Assembly (NCBI RefSeq): GCF_010725725.1
Contig: NZ_AP022599.1
Span: 1,922,001 to 1,986,000, forward strand
Reading direction: 5' to 3'
Length of the DNA stretch: 64,000 nt
Source: Mycolicibacterium pulveris
GTDB taxonomy: Bacteria; Actinomycetota; Actinomycetes; Mycobacteriales; Mycobacteriaceae
Position 1 is the stretch's first letter. Each line of letters begins with the position of its first letter. This document shows positions 53,239-60,980 of this stretch, piece after piece. The position numbers were made by a program, and so were the translations under genes. A model generated the notes under the pieces. It did no database searches. It was not told where the DNA came from and saw nothing but the letters and a program-made list of their open reading frames with translations.

Positions 53239-54024
53239 CTTCTTGGGCTTGCGGGCACTGGTTCGCTTTGCCCCAGCCCTGGCGGCGACCGCCTTCGGTT
53301 TGGCCGAACCCGCGGGCGGGGTGAGCGCCTGCAGGCACCACGCCCACAGCTGGTCCTCGGTGAGCTGGGCGCCCTTGCCACCCAGATGGAACACCCCGAT
53401 CTGGGCGAGCGCGATGAGCGTCGAGTTCAGCAGCGTCGTCAACTGTGCGGGTGTCAGGTCGTTGCGGACCAACCCGGCGCGTGAACACGACGTGAGGATC
53501 TTGGTCAGCAGCTTCTGGTGCGGTTCCCAGATCTTGGCGAAATCGGCGGGGCGCTCGATCTCGAGGCTGAGGTTGTAGATCGTCATCACGCGGCCACCGA
53601 TCGCCTCGGACGATTCCGCGCGGGACAGAAATCCGCGGCAGAACGCCTCGAGTTGCGCCATCGGGCCGTCGGGCGCCGCCGCGGCGACCTCATGTCGGAT
53701 CGCCTCGATGAACTGACTTGTGGCGTTCTCGTACAACGCCAACAACAGCTCTTCCTTGCCCGCGAAGTGTTGATAGAACGCCCGCAGGCTCAGGTTGGAC
53801 CTGTCGATCAGCGTCTGGATGGTGAAGTCGGCTCGACCGGACTCCTCGACCAGCTCCAGCGCCGTCGCCAGGAAACGAGAGCTGCGGGCCAGGGCGCGCG
53901 CCCGCGCCTGGCTCAGCCGCCTCTCGATCGTTCGTTCCTGCCAACTGGCCGGCATTTCGGAGTCGGTGTCGACGAGCTCGAGATCTGGTTCGGGTTCCTG
54001 CCCGGCGCGCTTCTTGGAAGTCAT
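53227..54024 (-). CDS. TetR regulator, candidate master regulator of the island
   Basis: TetR-family protein of 265 residues with an unusual N-terminal extension of about 45 residues and a Lys/Arg/Ala-rich C-terminal tail. The DNA-binding domain is FLATALELVEESGRADF, then TIQTLIDRSNLSLRAFYQHFAGKEELL. A ligand domain follows to about residue 225. It is the only transcription factor gene seen in the 22 kb island. Its own promoter has a 10-of-12 match to the island operator (54033-54050), 9 bp upstream of the start codon, as expected for autoregulation. The inducer may be a CoA ester. Confidence 0.87.
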   Translation of the reverse strand: MTSKKRAGQEPEPDLELVDTDSEMPASWQERTIERRLSQARARALARSSRFLATALELVEESGRADFTIQTLIDRSNLSLRAFYQHFAGKEELLLALYENATSQFIEAIRHEVAAAAPDGPMAQLEAFCRGFLSRAESSEAIGGRVMTIYNLSLEIERPADFAKIWEPHQKLLTKILTSCSRAGLVRNDLTPAQLTTLLNSTLIALAQIGVFHLGGKGAQLTEDQLWAWCLQALTPPAGSAKPKAVAARAGAKRTSARKPKKLTG

Positions 54025-54032
54025 GATGTCCC

Positions 54033-54050
54033 TGAGAATACGCGTTCTTC
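54033..54050. promoter_or_regulatory. Island operator at the TetR gene (site E)
   Basis: TGAGAATACGCGTTCTTC matches TGAGAA-N6-TTCTCA at 10 of 12 arm positions (left arm perfect). It lies 9-26 bp upstream of the TetR start codon, where bound repressor would block its own gene. Confidence 0.6.
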
Positions 54051-54153
54051 CGAGGCGGGGGCGACCTACCTACACGGGTATGTTGATTGCGACTCTGCGC
54101 AGGGCGTTCCCATCCCCCGGCCCCGACCCGTCGAGCGACCCCATGCGCTACCC

Positions 54154-54171
54154 TGGAAACGTCCATTCTCG
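54154..54171. promoter_or_regulatory. Island operator at the amidohydrolase gene (site F)
   Basis: TGGAAACGTCCATTCTCG matches the island consensus at 9 of 12 arm positions, with correct 6-bp spacing. It lies 48-65 bp upstream of the amidohydrolase start at 54219. Together with site E it gives each direction of this divergent spacer its own site. Confidence 0.45.
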
Positions 54172-54218
54172 CTTGTGGGAATCGCAGTTTCGCGTGCCGC
54201 TGTTCAAAGGAGTGCCGC

Positions 54219-55406
54219 ATGACCGCAGACATCCTGATCGTGTCGCCGGACGACCACCTCGTCGAGCCCGCCGATCTGTGGACCAGCCGGCTGCCTGAGC
54301 GCCATCGCGACATCGGCCCGCGGATCGTCCGGCACCGGGGACGCATGGATCCGACGGTCACCTCCGATGTGTCGTTCATCGAGGACGAGAACGGTCGGGA
54401 CGCCGACATCTGGCACTACGAGGACGCGATCATCCCGATCCCGCTGATCAGCGCGGCGGCCGGATACGAGATCGACGAGCTGACCACCGACCCGATCACC
54501 TACGACGAAATGCGCCCCGGCTGTTTCCGACCCAAGGACCGGCTCGCCGACATGGACATCGCGGGCATCGAAGCGTCCGCCTGCTTCCCCAACACGCTCG
54601 TCCGGTTCTGCGGGCAGCGCTTTCTCTACGGCAAGGACAAGGATCTGGCCCTGCTGTGCGTGCAGGCCTACAACGACTTCCAGATCGACGAGTGGGCGGC
54701 GGATTCCGACGGCCGGTTGATCCCCCTTGGCATCATTCCGTTGTGGGACGTCGAACTGGCCGCCAAGGAGGTCGACCGGGTCGCCGCGAAAGGGATGCCC
54801 GCGGTTTGCTTCTCCGAACTCCCGTCGCGGCTGGACCTACCGTCCATTCACAGCGGCTACTGGGATCCGTTCTTCGCCGCATGCGAACGCAACGACGTCG
54901 GCATCATGCTGCATATCGGCTCGAGTTCGTCACTGACCAAGTCCTCCCCCGACTCGCCGCACGTCGTCACCAGCGCGCTGATGGCGGTCAACTGCACCAT
55001 CGCGCTGGTGGACTGGCTGTTCTCCGGCAAGCTCAAGCAGTTCCCGAACCTCAAGCTGGCGTTCGCCGAAGCCCAGGCGGGCTGGATCCCCTACTACCTG
55101 CAACGCGTCGACGAGGTCTGGGAGGACCGGCGGGGATGGGGTGGCATCCACCCGTTGTTGACCGAGCCCCCGAGCACCCAGGTGCCCGGACGCGTGTGGT
55201 TTTCCACCTTCGGCGACCCGGTGGCGTTTCGCATTCTCGACCTGATCGGCCCGGATCAGCTCATGTTCGAGACCGACTACCCGCACAACGACACGAACTG
55301 GCCGAAGAGCCTCGAGGTCGCCAACAAGGCGACCGCGGGTCTCGATGAGGAGACCAAGCGAAAGGTCTTGTCCACCAACGCCAAGAACTTCTTCGGGCTG
55401 ACGTAG
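54219..55406 (+). CDS. Amidohydrolase-2 family hydrolase/decarboxylase
   Basis: TIM-barrel metalloenzyme of 395 residues in the amidohydrolase-2 group, which includes ACMSD and other non-oxidative decarboxylases and hydrolases. VSPDDHLVEPADLW is the N-terminal metal-binding motif (D-x-H-like), and FETDYPHNDTNWPKSLEVA the C-terminal Asp and His segment. LADMDIAGIEASACFPN and YNDFQIDEWAADSDGRLIPLGIIPLWD are typical. AAAGGAG precedes ATG 54219. It could decarboxylate or hydrolyse an aromatic or cyclic acid. Divergent from the TetR regulator, with sites E and F between. Confidence 0.85.
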   Translation: MTADILIVSPDDHLVEPADLWTSRLPERHRDIGPRIVRHRGRMDPTVTSDVSFIEDENGRDADIWHYEDAIIPIPLISAAAGYEIDELTTDPITYDEMRPGCFRPKDRLADMDIAGIEASACFPNTLVRFCGQRFLYGKDKDLALLCVQAYNDFQIDEWAADSDGRLIPLGIIPLWDVELAAKEVDRVAAKGMPAVCFSELPSRLDLPSIHSGYWDPFFAACERNDVGIMLHIGSSSSLTKSSPDSPHVVTSALMAVNCTIALVDWLFSGKLKQFPNLKLAFAEAQAGWIPYYLQRVDEVWEDRRGWGGIHPLLTEPPSTQVPGRVWFSTFGDPVAFRILDLIGPDQLMFETDYPHNDTNWPKSLEVANKATAGLDEETKRKVLSTNAKNFFGLT

Positions 55407-55420
55407 CCGTCTCAGATTCG

Positions 55421-55479
55421 GCGACTGTGCGGTTTCGTACGCGACACACCGGTGCGCGCGTATCAGAGCGCACAGTCGC
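55421..55479. terminator. 59-bp symmetric dyad between convergent genes
   Basis: GCGACTGTGCG (55421-55431) and CGCACAGTCGC (55469-55479) are perfect 11-bp arms. TACGCG and CGCGTA (55438-55443, 55457-55462) pair about the same centre, 55450, with ACCGGT in the middle. Likely bidirectional terminator of the amidohydrolase and enoyl-CoA hydratase genes. Confidence 0.55.
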
Positions 55480-55497
55480 GGATATCGTGGGCAGGCC

Positions 55498-56322
55498 TTA
55501 CAGCGCTTGCCAGTTCGGTTTGCGCTTCTCCAGGAACGCCCGCGGGCCCTCGATGGCGTCCTTGGTCAAGGCCACCTTCATCCGGTAGTTCTCGGCGAGC
55601 AGTTCGGCTTCGTAGATCGGCAGCGTCAAACCCTTGCGCACGGCCATCCGCGATCCTCGCACCGCAAGCGGCGCATTGGAATTGACGATATCGGCGATCT
55701 CCCACGCCCGGTCCATGAGCGTGTCGTGCGCGACCACCTCGGTGAAGATGCCCAGGTCGTAACAGCGCTGCGCGTCGAGTTGTTCGTGCCTGCCCATCAG
55801 GATCAGCCGCATGGCCACGGGCAGCGGCAGGATCCGGGCGAGCCTGACCCCTTCCCGGCCCGATGTCACGCCGATGCTCACGTGCGGGTCCATCAGCGAC
55901 GCCCGCTCGGACGCGATGGTGATGTCGGCCGTGGTGACCAGGTCCATGCCCGCACCGCACGCGATGCCGTTGACCGCGCAGATGATCGGTTTGGTCATCT
56001 GCAGCCACGGGGGTGTCGCCTCCTGCGGGGCATCCCATTGGCGCATCGAGCTGAGGATGGACTCGCCCTGGTTGTCGATCCCCGCCGCGTTCTCCATGTC
56101 GTGGTCGGCGGCCTTGTTGACGTCGGCGCCCACACACAACGCCCTGCCTGCGCCCGTGACGATGACGGTCCAGATGTCCTGCGAGCGTTCGATCTCGGCG
56201 TACACCTCGGCGAGCTCGGCGATCATCTCGTCGTTGATCGCGTTGAGCACTTCGGGGCGGTTCAGCGTCACACACGCGGTATGACCGGAGACCTCGAACG
56301 TGACGGTGTCGTAATTGCTCAT
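55498..56322 (-). CDS. Enoyl-CoA hydratase/isomerase
   Basis: Crotonase of 274 residues. ACVTLNRPEVLNAINDEMIAELAE starts the fold; GAGRALCVGADVNKAAD and NGIACGAGMDLVTTADITIASERASLMDP are the two oxyanion segments; GVTSGREGVRLARILP follows, with Glu in GREG as a candidate catalytic residue. C-terminal RAFLEKRKPNWQAL is the usual ending. It is the last gene of the minus-strand operon that begins with the HpcH-type aldolase, starting 1 bp after the dehydrogenase stop, so it belongs to the same transcript as the dioxygenase. Confidence 0.88.
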   Translation of the reverse strand: MSNYDTVTFEVSGHTACVTLNRPEVLNAINDEMIAELAEVYAEIERSQDIWTVIVTGAGRALCVGADVNKAADHDMENAAGIDNQGESILSSMRQWDAPQEATPPWLQMTKPIICAVNGIACGAGMDLVTTADITIASERASLMDPHVSIGVTSGREGVRLARILPLPVAMRLILMGRHEQLDAQRCYDLGIFTEVVAHDTLMDRAWEIADIVNSNAPLAVRGSRMAVRKGLTLPIYEAELLAENYRMKVALTKDAIEGPRAFLEKRKPNWQAL

Positions 56323-56323
56323 C

Positions 56324-57397
56324 TCACTCCACAGCTGCGGTGTCACGGGCGGTCGGGCGGATGCCCAGAATCTCATGGAAGCGATCACAGTAGCGCGGCC
56401 ACACCTCGGGATTGAGCAGCCGAGGTGGCATGCGCCCGGCGAAGATCGTCTGCCACTGCGTGGCGGTGGCGACCGCGATGTCGCGGGCCGCCTCCTCGGT
56501 GATGCCCGCGACGTGCGGGGTGGCGACGACGTTGTCGAGCCGCAGCAGCGGATTGTCCTGTCGCGGCGGCTCCTCGTGAAACACGTCGAGCCCCGCGCCG
56601 GCGATCCCGCCGTTGACCAACGCGTCGTACAGGGCCGCCTCGTCATGCACGGGCCCACGTGCGGTGGTGATGAAGTACGCCGACGGCTTCATCGCGGCGA
56701 ACTCACGAACCCCGAACAGCCCGCGTGTCTCTTCGGTCAACGGGCAGGTGACCTGAACGAAGTCCGACCGCTCGACCAGCTCGGTGAGCCCCACGAGCGC
56801 CACTTTCTTAGCGGTGGCGGTCTTTTCGTCGACGTAGGGGTCGAAGACCAGGACCTCCATGCCGAACGGCGCGCACAACTGAACGAGCCGGCCGCCAATG
56901 GCACCGAGGCCGACGACACCGAGCGTCTTGCCGAGCAACTGTGTGCCCCGCAGCGCCAGTCGATCACCGAGCGGGCCGCCGCGCAGCGCCCGATCAGCCG
57001 CGGTGATCTTCTTGGCCAGGTCGAGCATCAGTCCGAGCGCGTGTTCGGCCACCGCCTCGGCGCCGGGACCCGAGTTGTTGCACACCGCGATTCCCGCGCG
57101 TGTGCACGCTTCGACATCAATCACGTCGTAGCCGGCGCCCGCCGAGCACACGGCGAGCAGTTGCCGGCAACGCTCCACCAGCGGCTGTCCCGCCAGCCAC
57201 TGCGCACCGTCGGCAACGGAGGCGACGTCGGTTCGGGTGGCGACCTGATATCCGTGTGCGGATTCCAGTGCCGCCCAACCCTGCTCGTCAGACGCGTTGA
57301 GATCGAGCTTGACGACCTCGATGTCACCTCCGGCCAGGATGTCTGCGGCGACCGGGTCGGTCCATCTCTCGTAGACCAGCCGGGGGCGGGTTCTCAT
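56324..57397 (-). CDS. D-2-hydroxyacid dehydrogenase
   Basis: NAD-dependent 2-hydroxyacid dehydrogenase of 357 residues. TLGVVGLGAIGGRLVQLCAPFG is the Rossmann motif with GxGxxG. Catalytic Arg in TTARGPVHDE, Glu in DVFHEEPPRQD and His in VVATPHVAGIT are all kept. AGAGYDVIDVEACTRAGIAVCNN is the substrate-domain segment. It would interconvert a 2-oxoacid and a 2-hydroxyacid, which suits the aldolase in the same operon (HpcH-type enzymes make or cleave 2-oxoacids). Overlaps the dioxygenase stop by 4 bp. Confidence 0.88.
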   Translation of the reverse strand: MRTRPRLVYERWTDPVAADILAGGDIEVVKLDLNASDEQGWAALESAHGYQVATRTDVASVADGAQWLAGQPLVERCRQLLAVCSAGAGYDVIDVEACTRAGIAVCNNSGPGAEAVAEHALGLMLDLAKKITAADRALRGGPLGDRLALRGTQLLGKTLGVVGLGAIGGRLVQLCAPFGMEVLVFDPYVDEKTATAKKVALVGLTELVERSDFVQVTCPLTEETRGLFGVREFAAMKPSAYFITTARGPVHDEAALYDALVNGGIAGAGLDVFHEEPPRQDNPLLRLDNVVATPHVAGITEEAARDIAVATATQWQTIFAGRMPPRLLNPEVWPRYCDRFHEILGIRPTARDTAAVE

Positions 57398-58509
57398 CGC
57401 TTGATTTTAGGTTTCGCCTGCGCTGCCTTGAACATATCGGCCAACTCGTCGTTCACGTTCTTGTAGTCGTTGCGCGCGATCGTGCCGTCGCGCCCCGGCA
57501 CGGGGTCGTAGCCGAGCCGCAGATCCTTGTTCTCCATGTGGAAGTACTCCCGCCCGATGGGCAGGCGGCGGTCCTCGCGCGGCACCTCCATCCACGCCCG
57601 CAGGAAGCAGCGCGCCTTCTTCGGATCGGTGCTGCTGACGAAGTCGGACCGCGAGTGGCACATCGCAAAGTTGTTGGCGACCGCCGCTTCACCGGACTCC
57701 AGGCGGAACTCCACCTGCTGTTCGACGAGGATGGTGCGCAGCAACTCGATGGCTTCGCTCTGTTCCGGGGTGAACTCGCGACCGAGTGTGTACATCGCGG
57801 GCAGGATGCTGCTGTAGGTGAAGTTGATGCAGATCCGTCCGTCGATCTGGGAGAACACCGGCACGTCGTACGGAGTCACGTCCGGTTGGTCGTCGGGTTG
57901 CTCGCTGCGCCGGTGATGCGGGAAGCCCTGGTAGAGCACGGGCAGCAGGTCGGGACGTTCGTCGAGAATCCGGTTGTGCGCGGCGGGCCCGCTGGCGAAC
58001 TGGCTTTCACCGCCCCGCGCGGCGGGGTAGACGCACAGCAGCGACAGGATGTCCGCCGCGTCGTTGTGCATCGCGAGCTCGGCACTCGACTTTGTTCCTC
58101 GGGCGGGCTGCACGCCGTTGGGCAGCACCTCCTCCTGGACCCGCACCATGCGGTGCCCGAAGGAGTTGTTCGACACCAGGTAACCGAGGTGCGTGCAGAA
58201 TGCCCAGTAGATGCGCTCCAGTTCGTCGATCGAATGCTGTTCGACCGGGAATCCGCGCACGCACGCCAAGCCCTTGCCGAACATCACTTCCCGATACAGC
58301 CGGGCGAGATCGTCGTCGAGATCGGGATGCCGGGCGTCCTCGGGTGTGATGTCGTCGCGGTCCTTGTGCGCGGTCTTGGCCAGGATGGACTCCAGCGCGG
58401 CGACGTTGCGCGACGACAGGTCGAACGCGAAGTCCTCCTTGCTCGTGAAATCGGCGCCGGTCCACGCCATCGGGTGGGTGACTTGCTCGGTGTAGATCGC
58501 GGTGGGCAT
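57394..58509 (-). CDS. TauD/TfdA-type non-haem iron dioxygenase
   Basis: Fe(II)-dependent dioxygenase of 371 residues, probably using 2-oxoglutarate. The facial triad is His and Asp in SAELAMHNDAADILSL and the distal His in NNFAMCHSRSDF; RCFLRAWMEVP carries the Arg that usually binds the 2-oxoglutarate carboxylate. YLVSNNSFGHRMVRVQ resembles the TauD family. It would hydroxylate an aliphatic position of the substrate. A 4-bp overlap couples it to the hydroxyacid dehydrogenase, and the aldolase gene ends 32 bp upstream. Confidence 0.84.
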   Translation of the reverse strand: MPTAIYTEQVTHPMAWTGADFTSKEDFAFDLSSRNVAALESILAKTAHKDRDDITPEDARHPDLDDDLARLYREVMFGKGLACVRGFPVEQHSIDELERIYWAFCTHLGYLVSNNSFGHRMVRVQEEVLPNGVQPARGTKSSAELAMHNDAADILSLLCVYPAARGGESQFASGPAAHNRILDERPDLLPVLYQGFPHHRRSEQPDDQPDVTPYDVPVFSQIDGRICINFTYSSILPAMYTLGREFTPEQSEAIELLRTILVEQQVEFRLESGEAAVANNFAMCHSRSDFVSSTDPKKARCFLRAWMEVPREDRRLPIGREYFHMENKDLRLGYDPVPGRDGTIARNDYKNVNDELADMFKAAQAKPKIKR

Positions 58510-58541
58510 CCGTCCTCCTGTTGTGGTGCCGAGACTTTCGG

Positions 58542-59369
58542 TTATCGGCTCGCCGTGTCGCTCTCGAGCTCACGCAGGGCGTGCGCGCGGGCAGTGGCCG
58601 CCTCGGTCATCATCCCGACGTCGGTTCCAGCCGAGATGAAGCGCAACCCCAGCCCTGCGAAGCGTTTCAGCAGGTCAAGGGACTTTATCCCGGCTACTCC
58701 CAGCGCGACACCATGTGCGCGACAGGCCGCTGCGACCGAGTCTACTGCACGATGGAAATGCTCATTCTCATATTGCCCGTGGATGCCCATCTCGGCGGTC
58801 AGGTCGCTGGGACCCAGCAGAATCATGTCCACGCCGTCCACGGCCGCGATCTGGTCGCACGCCGCGACCGCGTCGGGCGTTTCGATCATCACCGCCACCA
58901 CCGTGCGGCGTTCGAGGTCAGCGGTGAGCTCGGTCGCAGGACGCGGCGCATAGCCGCTCACCGCGTTGAATCCGGAGATGGACCGGTGACCCACGGGCGG
59001 AAACCGCGCGGCGTCGACAATCGCCTGCGCTTCTCGACTCGAGTCAACATGCGGCACAATCACTCCCACCGCTCCACCGTCGAGGACGCGGGCGATGACA
59101 CTCGGGTCGTGCGACGGCACCCGAACCAGCGCCGGGATGCCGGCACCCAGGGCGGCGACACACAGCATTTGCGCGGTCTCGAGCGAGCACGAAGTGTGCT
59201 CCAGGTCGACATACACGGCGTCGTAGCCACAGGCGGCCGCGATCGCCGGAACGTCGGGGGTACGGGCGTTGAGCAGCGCCAGACACAACACCAGACGATC
59301 GCCGCTCAGGGCGTCTCGCAGCGATACCGGCACCAACTCACGGTAACCGACTGAGAACGGGGATTCCAC
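58542..59369 (-). CDS. HpcH/HpaI-type aldolase
   Basis: Class II metal-dependent aldolase of the HpcH/HpaI family, which splits or makes 2-oxo-hydroxyacids. SLRDALSGDRLVLCLALLNARTPD begins the barrel; VYVDLEHTSCS holds the catalytic His; AVMIETPDAV gives the metal Glu and LLGPSDLTAEMGIHGQYE the metal Asp. C-terminal ISAGTDVGMMTEAA is typical. The start is uncertain: ATG 59405 would leave 5 bp to the divergent thiolase gene, so I use GTG 59369; TTG 59336 or GTG 59333 would put operator H (59352-59369) outside the gene. First gene of the operon to 55498. Confidence 0.83.
   Translation of the reverse strand: MESPFSVGYRELVPVSLRDALSGDRLVLCLALLNARTPDVPAIAAACGYDAVYVDLEHTSCSLETAQMLCVAALGAGIPALVRVPSHDPSVIARVLDGGAVGVIVPHVDSSREAQAIVDAARFPPVGHRSISGFNAVSGYAPRPATELTADLERRTVVAVMIETPDAVAACDQIAAVDGVDMILLGPSDLTAEMGIHGQYENEHFHRAVDSVAAACRAHGVALGVAGIKSLDLLKRFAGLGLRFISAGTDVGMMTEAATARAHALRELESDTASR
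59352..59369. promoter_or_regulatory. Island operator candidate (site H)
   Basis: TGAGAACGGGGATTCCAC matches the island consensus at 9 of 12 positions (left arm perfect). It lies at the 5' end of the aldolase gene, 42-59 bp upstream of the divergent thiolase-like gene, and would control both if the aldolase starts at about 59336. Confidence 0.4.
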
Positions 59370-59410
59370 TATCTCGTTAACGCCATTATCACCTGTGGTA
59401 ACCATTACGT

Positions 59411-60556
59411 ATGCCCCAAAACCGGGTCGCGGTCGTCGGTGCCGCACTGTCAGATTGCGGACGAACGCCCGACAAGACCGCAGTGGCGCTGATGGCCCAA
59501 GCCGCACGACGCGCCCTGGCGGACGCGGGCCTGACGAAGGACGACGTCGACGGCCTCGGCGCCCACGGCACGCTGCTGCCCCCGGTCGAGGTGAGCGAGT
59601 ACCTGGGCCTGCGGCCGGCGTGGGTCGACGCCACCAACGTCGGCGGATCGTCGTGGGAGGTCATGGCCGGGCACGCGGCGGCCGCGATCGCCGCGGGCGA
59701 GATCGACGTCGCCCTGCTGACATACGGTTCGACCGCCCGCTCCGACGTCAAACGCCGGGTCCGGCCCTCGGCAGCGGCGCTGAGCACCGGCGGCGCCATG
59801 CAGTTCGAAGCGCCCTATGGCGCCACGCTGATCGCCAAGTACGCCATGGCGGCCAGACGCCACATGATCGAATACGGCACCACCGAAGACCAGCTGGCCG
59901 AGGTCGCCGTCGCCGCGCACGAGTGGGCGGCCATGAACGAGAACGCCTTTGAGCGGGACCGGATCACCGCTGCGGATGTCGCTTCGGCGCCGATGCTCGC
60001 CGACCCGTTCACCGCCAAGCACGTGTGCCTGCGAACCGACGGCGGTGGCGCCGTCGTGCTGGCCGGCGAGCGGGTGGCCAAGGACTGCGCCAAGGAACCG
60101 GTCTGGATCCTCGGCGCCGCCGACGCGGCATCGCACGTGAGCATGAGCGAGTGGGCCGACTTCACGACATCCGCTGCCGCACTGTCGGGTCCACGCGCGT
60201 TCGCGCAAGCCGGGGTCAGCCCGGCCGACATCGACGTCTGCCAGCTCTACGACTCGTTCACCTCGACGGTCCTGCTCACGGTGGAGGATCTCGGCTTCTG
60301 CGCCAAGGGCGAGGGCGGTCCGTTCATCGCCTCCGGGGCGCTGCGGCCCGGCGGTGCGCTGCCCACCAACACCGACGGCGGGGGCTTGGCGTCCTGTCAC
60401 CCGGGTATGCGCGGGATGTTCCTGATGGTGGAGGCGGTCCGGCAACTGCGTGGGGAATGCGGGGAGCGTCAGGTCGACGGCGCACGGTTGGCCTGCGTTC
60501 ACGCGATGGGCGGCTTCTTCACCCACAGCGCGACGATGATCCTCGGGAGGCAGTGA
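59411..60556 (+). CDS. Thiolase-like protein, probable Ltp2-type aldolase subunit
   Basis: Thiolase-superfamily protein of 381 residues of the SCP2/lipid-transfer type. NRVAVVGAALSDCGRTPDKTAV starts the fold. The usual nucleophilic Cys is absent: the segment reads DATNVGGSSWEVMAG. The C-terminal Cys region is also replaced (HAMGGFFTHSATMIL). QLYDSFTSTVLLTVEDLGFC and ASCHPGMRGMF keep the Tyr and His positions. Proteins of this type paired with DUF35 proteins (Ltp2-ChsH2 in steroid catabolism) catalyse retro-aldol cleavage of hydroxyacyl-CoAs. The DUF35 gene overlaps the stop (TGATG). Confidence 0.83.
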   Translation: MPQNRVAVVGAALSDCGRTPDKTAVALMAQAARRALADAGLTKDDVDGLGAHGTLLPPVEVSEYLGLRPAWVDATNVGGSSWEVMAGHAAAAIAAGEIDVALLTYGSTARSDVKRRVRPSAAALSTGGAMQFEAPYGATLIAKYAMAARRHMIEYGTTEDQLAEVAVAAHEWAAMNENAFERDRITAADVASAPMLADPFTAKHVCLRTDGGGAVVLAGERVAKDCAKEPVWILGAADAASHVSMSEWADFTTSAAALSGPRAFAQAGVSPADIDVCQLYDSFTSTVLLTVEDLGFCAKGEGGPFIASGALRPGGALPTNTDGGGLASCHPGMRGMFLMVEAVRQLRGECGERQVDGARLACVHAMGGFFTHSATMILGRQ

Positions 60557-60966
60557 TGGGCACACCCGTTGGCCCGAACCGGCCGACCGTCGACATCGAC
60601 AGCGAGGCCTGGTGGGCCGCGATCCAGGACCGCAGGCTGATGGTAAACCGCTGCGGCTCATGTGAGCGAAACTCCTTGTATGTCCGCCCGTTCTGCCCCC
60701 ACTGCTGGAGCGAGGATGTGAACCTGGTGCCCGCGAGCGGACGGTCACGCCTCTACACGTGGAGCGTGATCCGCCAGAACGCCGCACCTTTCGACGCGGA
60801 CCTGCCCTACATCGTTGCGATGGTCGACCTCGAGGAAGGGCCCAGGCTGATGACCGTGGTCACCGACTGCCCGGTCGAACAACTGTGCGCGGGAATGCAA
60901 CTCGAACTCGCCTTCCGCGAGGACACCGACGGATTCGTCGTACCGGTCTTCCGGCCGCTCGCATGA
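60556..60966 (+). CDS. DUF35 zinc-ribbon/OB-fold protein
   Basis: A 136-residue DUF35 protein: N-terminal rubredoxin-like zinc ribbon (NRCGSCERNSLYVRPFCPHC, two CxxC pairs) and a C-terminal OB-fold (SGRSRLYTWSVIRQNA, YIVAMVDLEEGPRLMTVV). Such proteins are partners of thiolase-like enzymes and are needed for their stability and activity; in the Ltp2 system the DUF35 domain is part of the aldolase complex. It is translationally coupled to the thiolase-like gene, which strongly suggests a complex here too. Confidence 0.88.
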   Translation: MGTPVGPNRPTVDIDSEAWWAAIQDRRLMVNRCGSCERNSLYVRPFCPHCWSEDVNLVPASGRSRLYTWSVIRQNAAPFDADLPYIVAMVDLEEGPRLMTVVTDCPVEQLCAGMQLELAFREDTDGFVVPVFRPLA

Positions 60967-60980
60967 CGAGGTCCGCCGCG

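Noticed and set aside
58757..58775. CTCATTCTCATA inside the HpcH-type aldolase gene
   Set aside because: It contains one operator-like half-site (TTCTCA), but there is no partner at the right distance, and it is deep in coding sequence.
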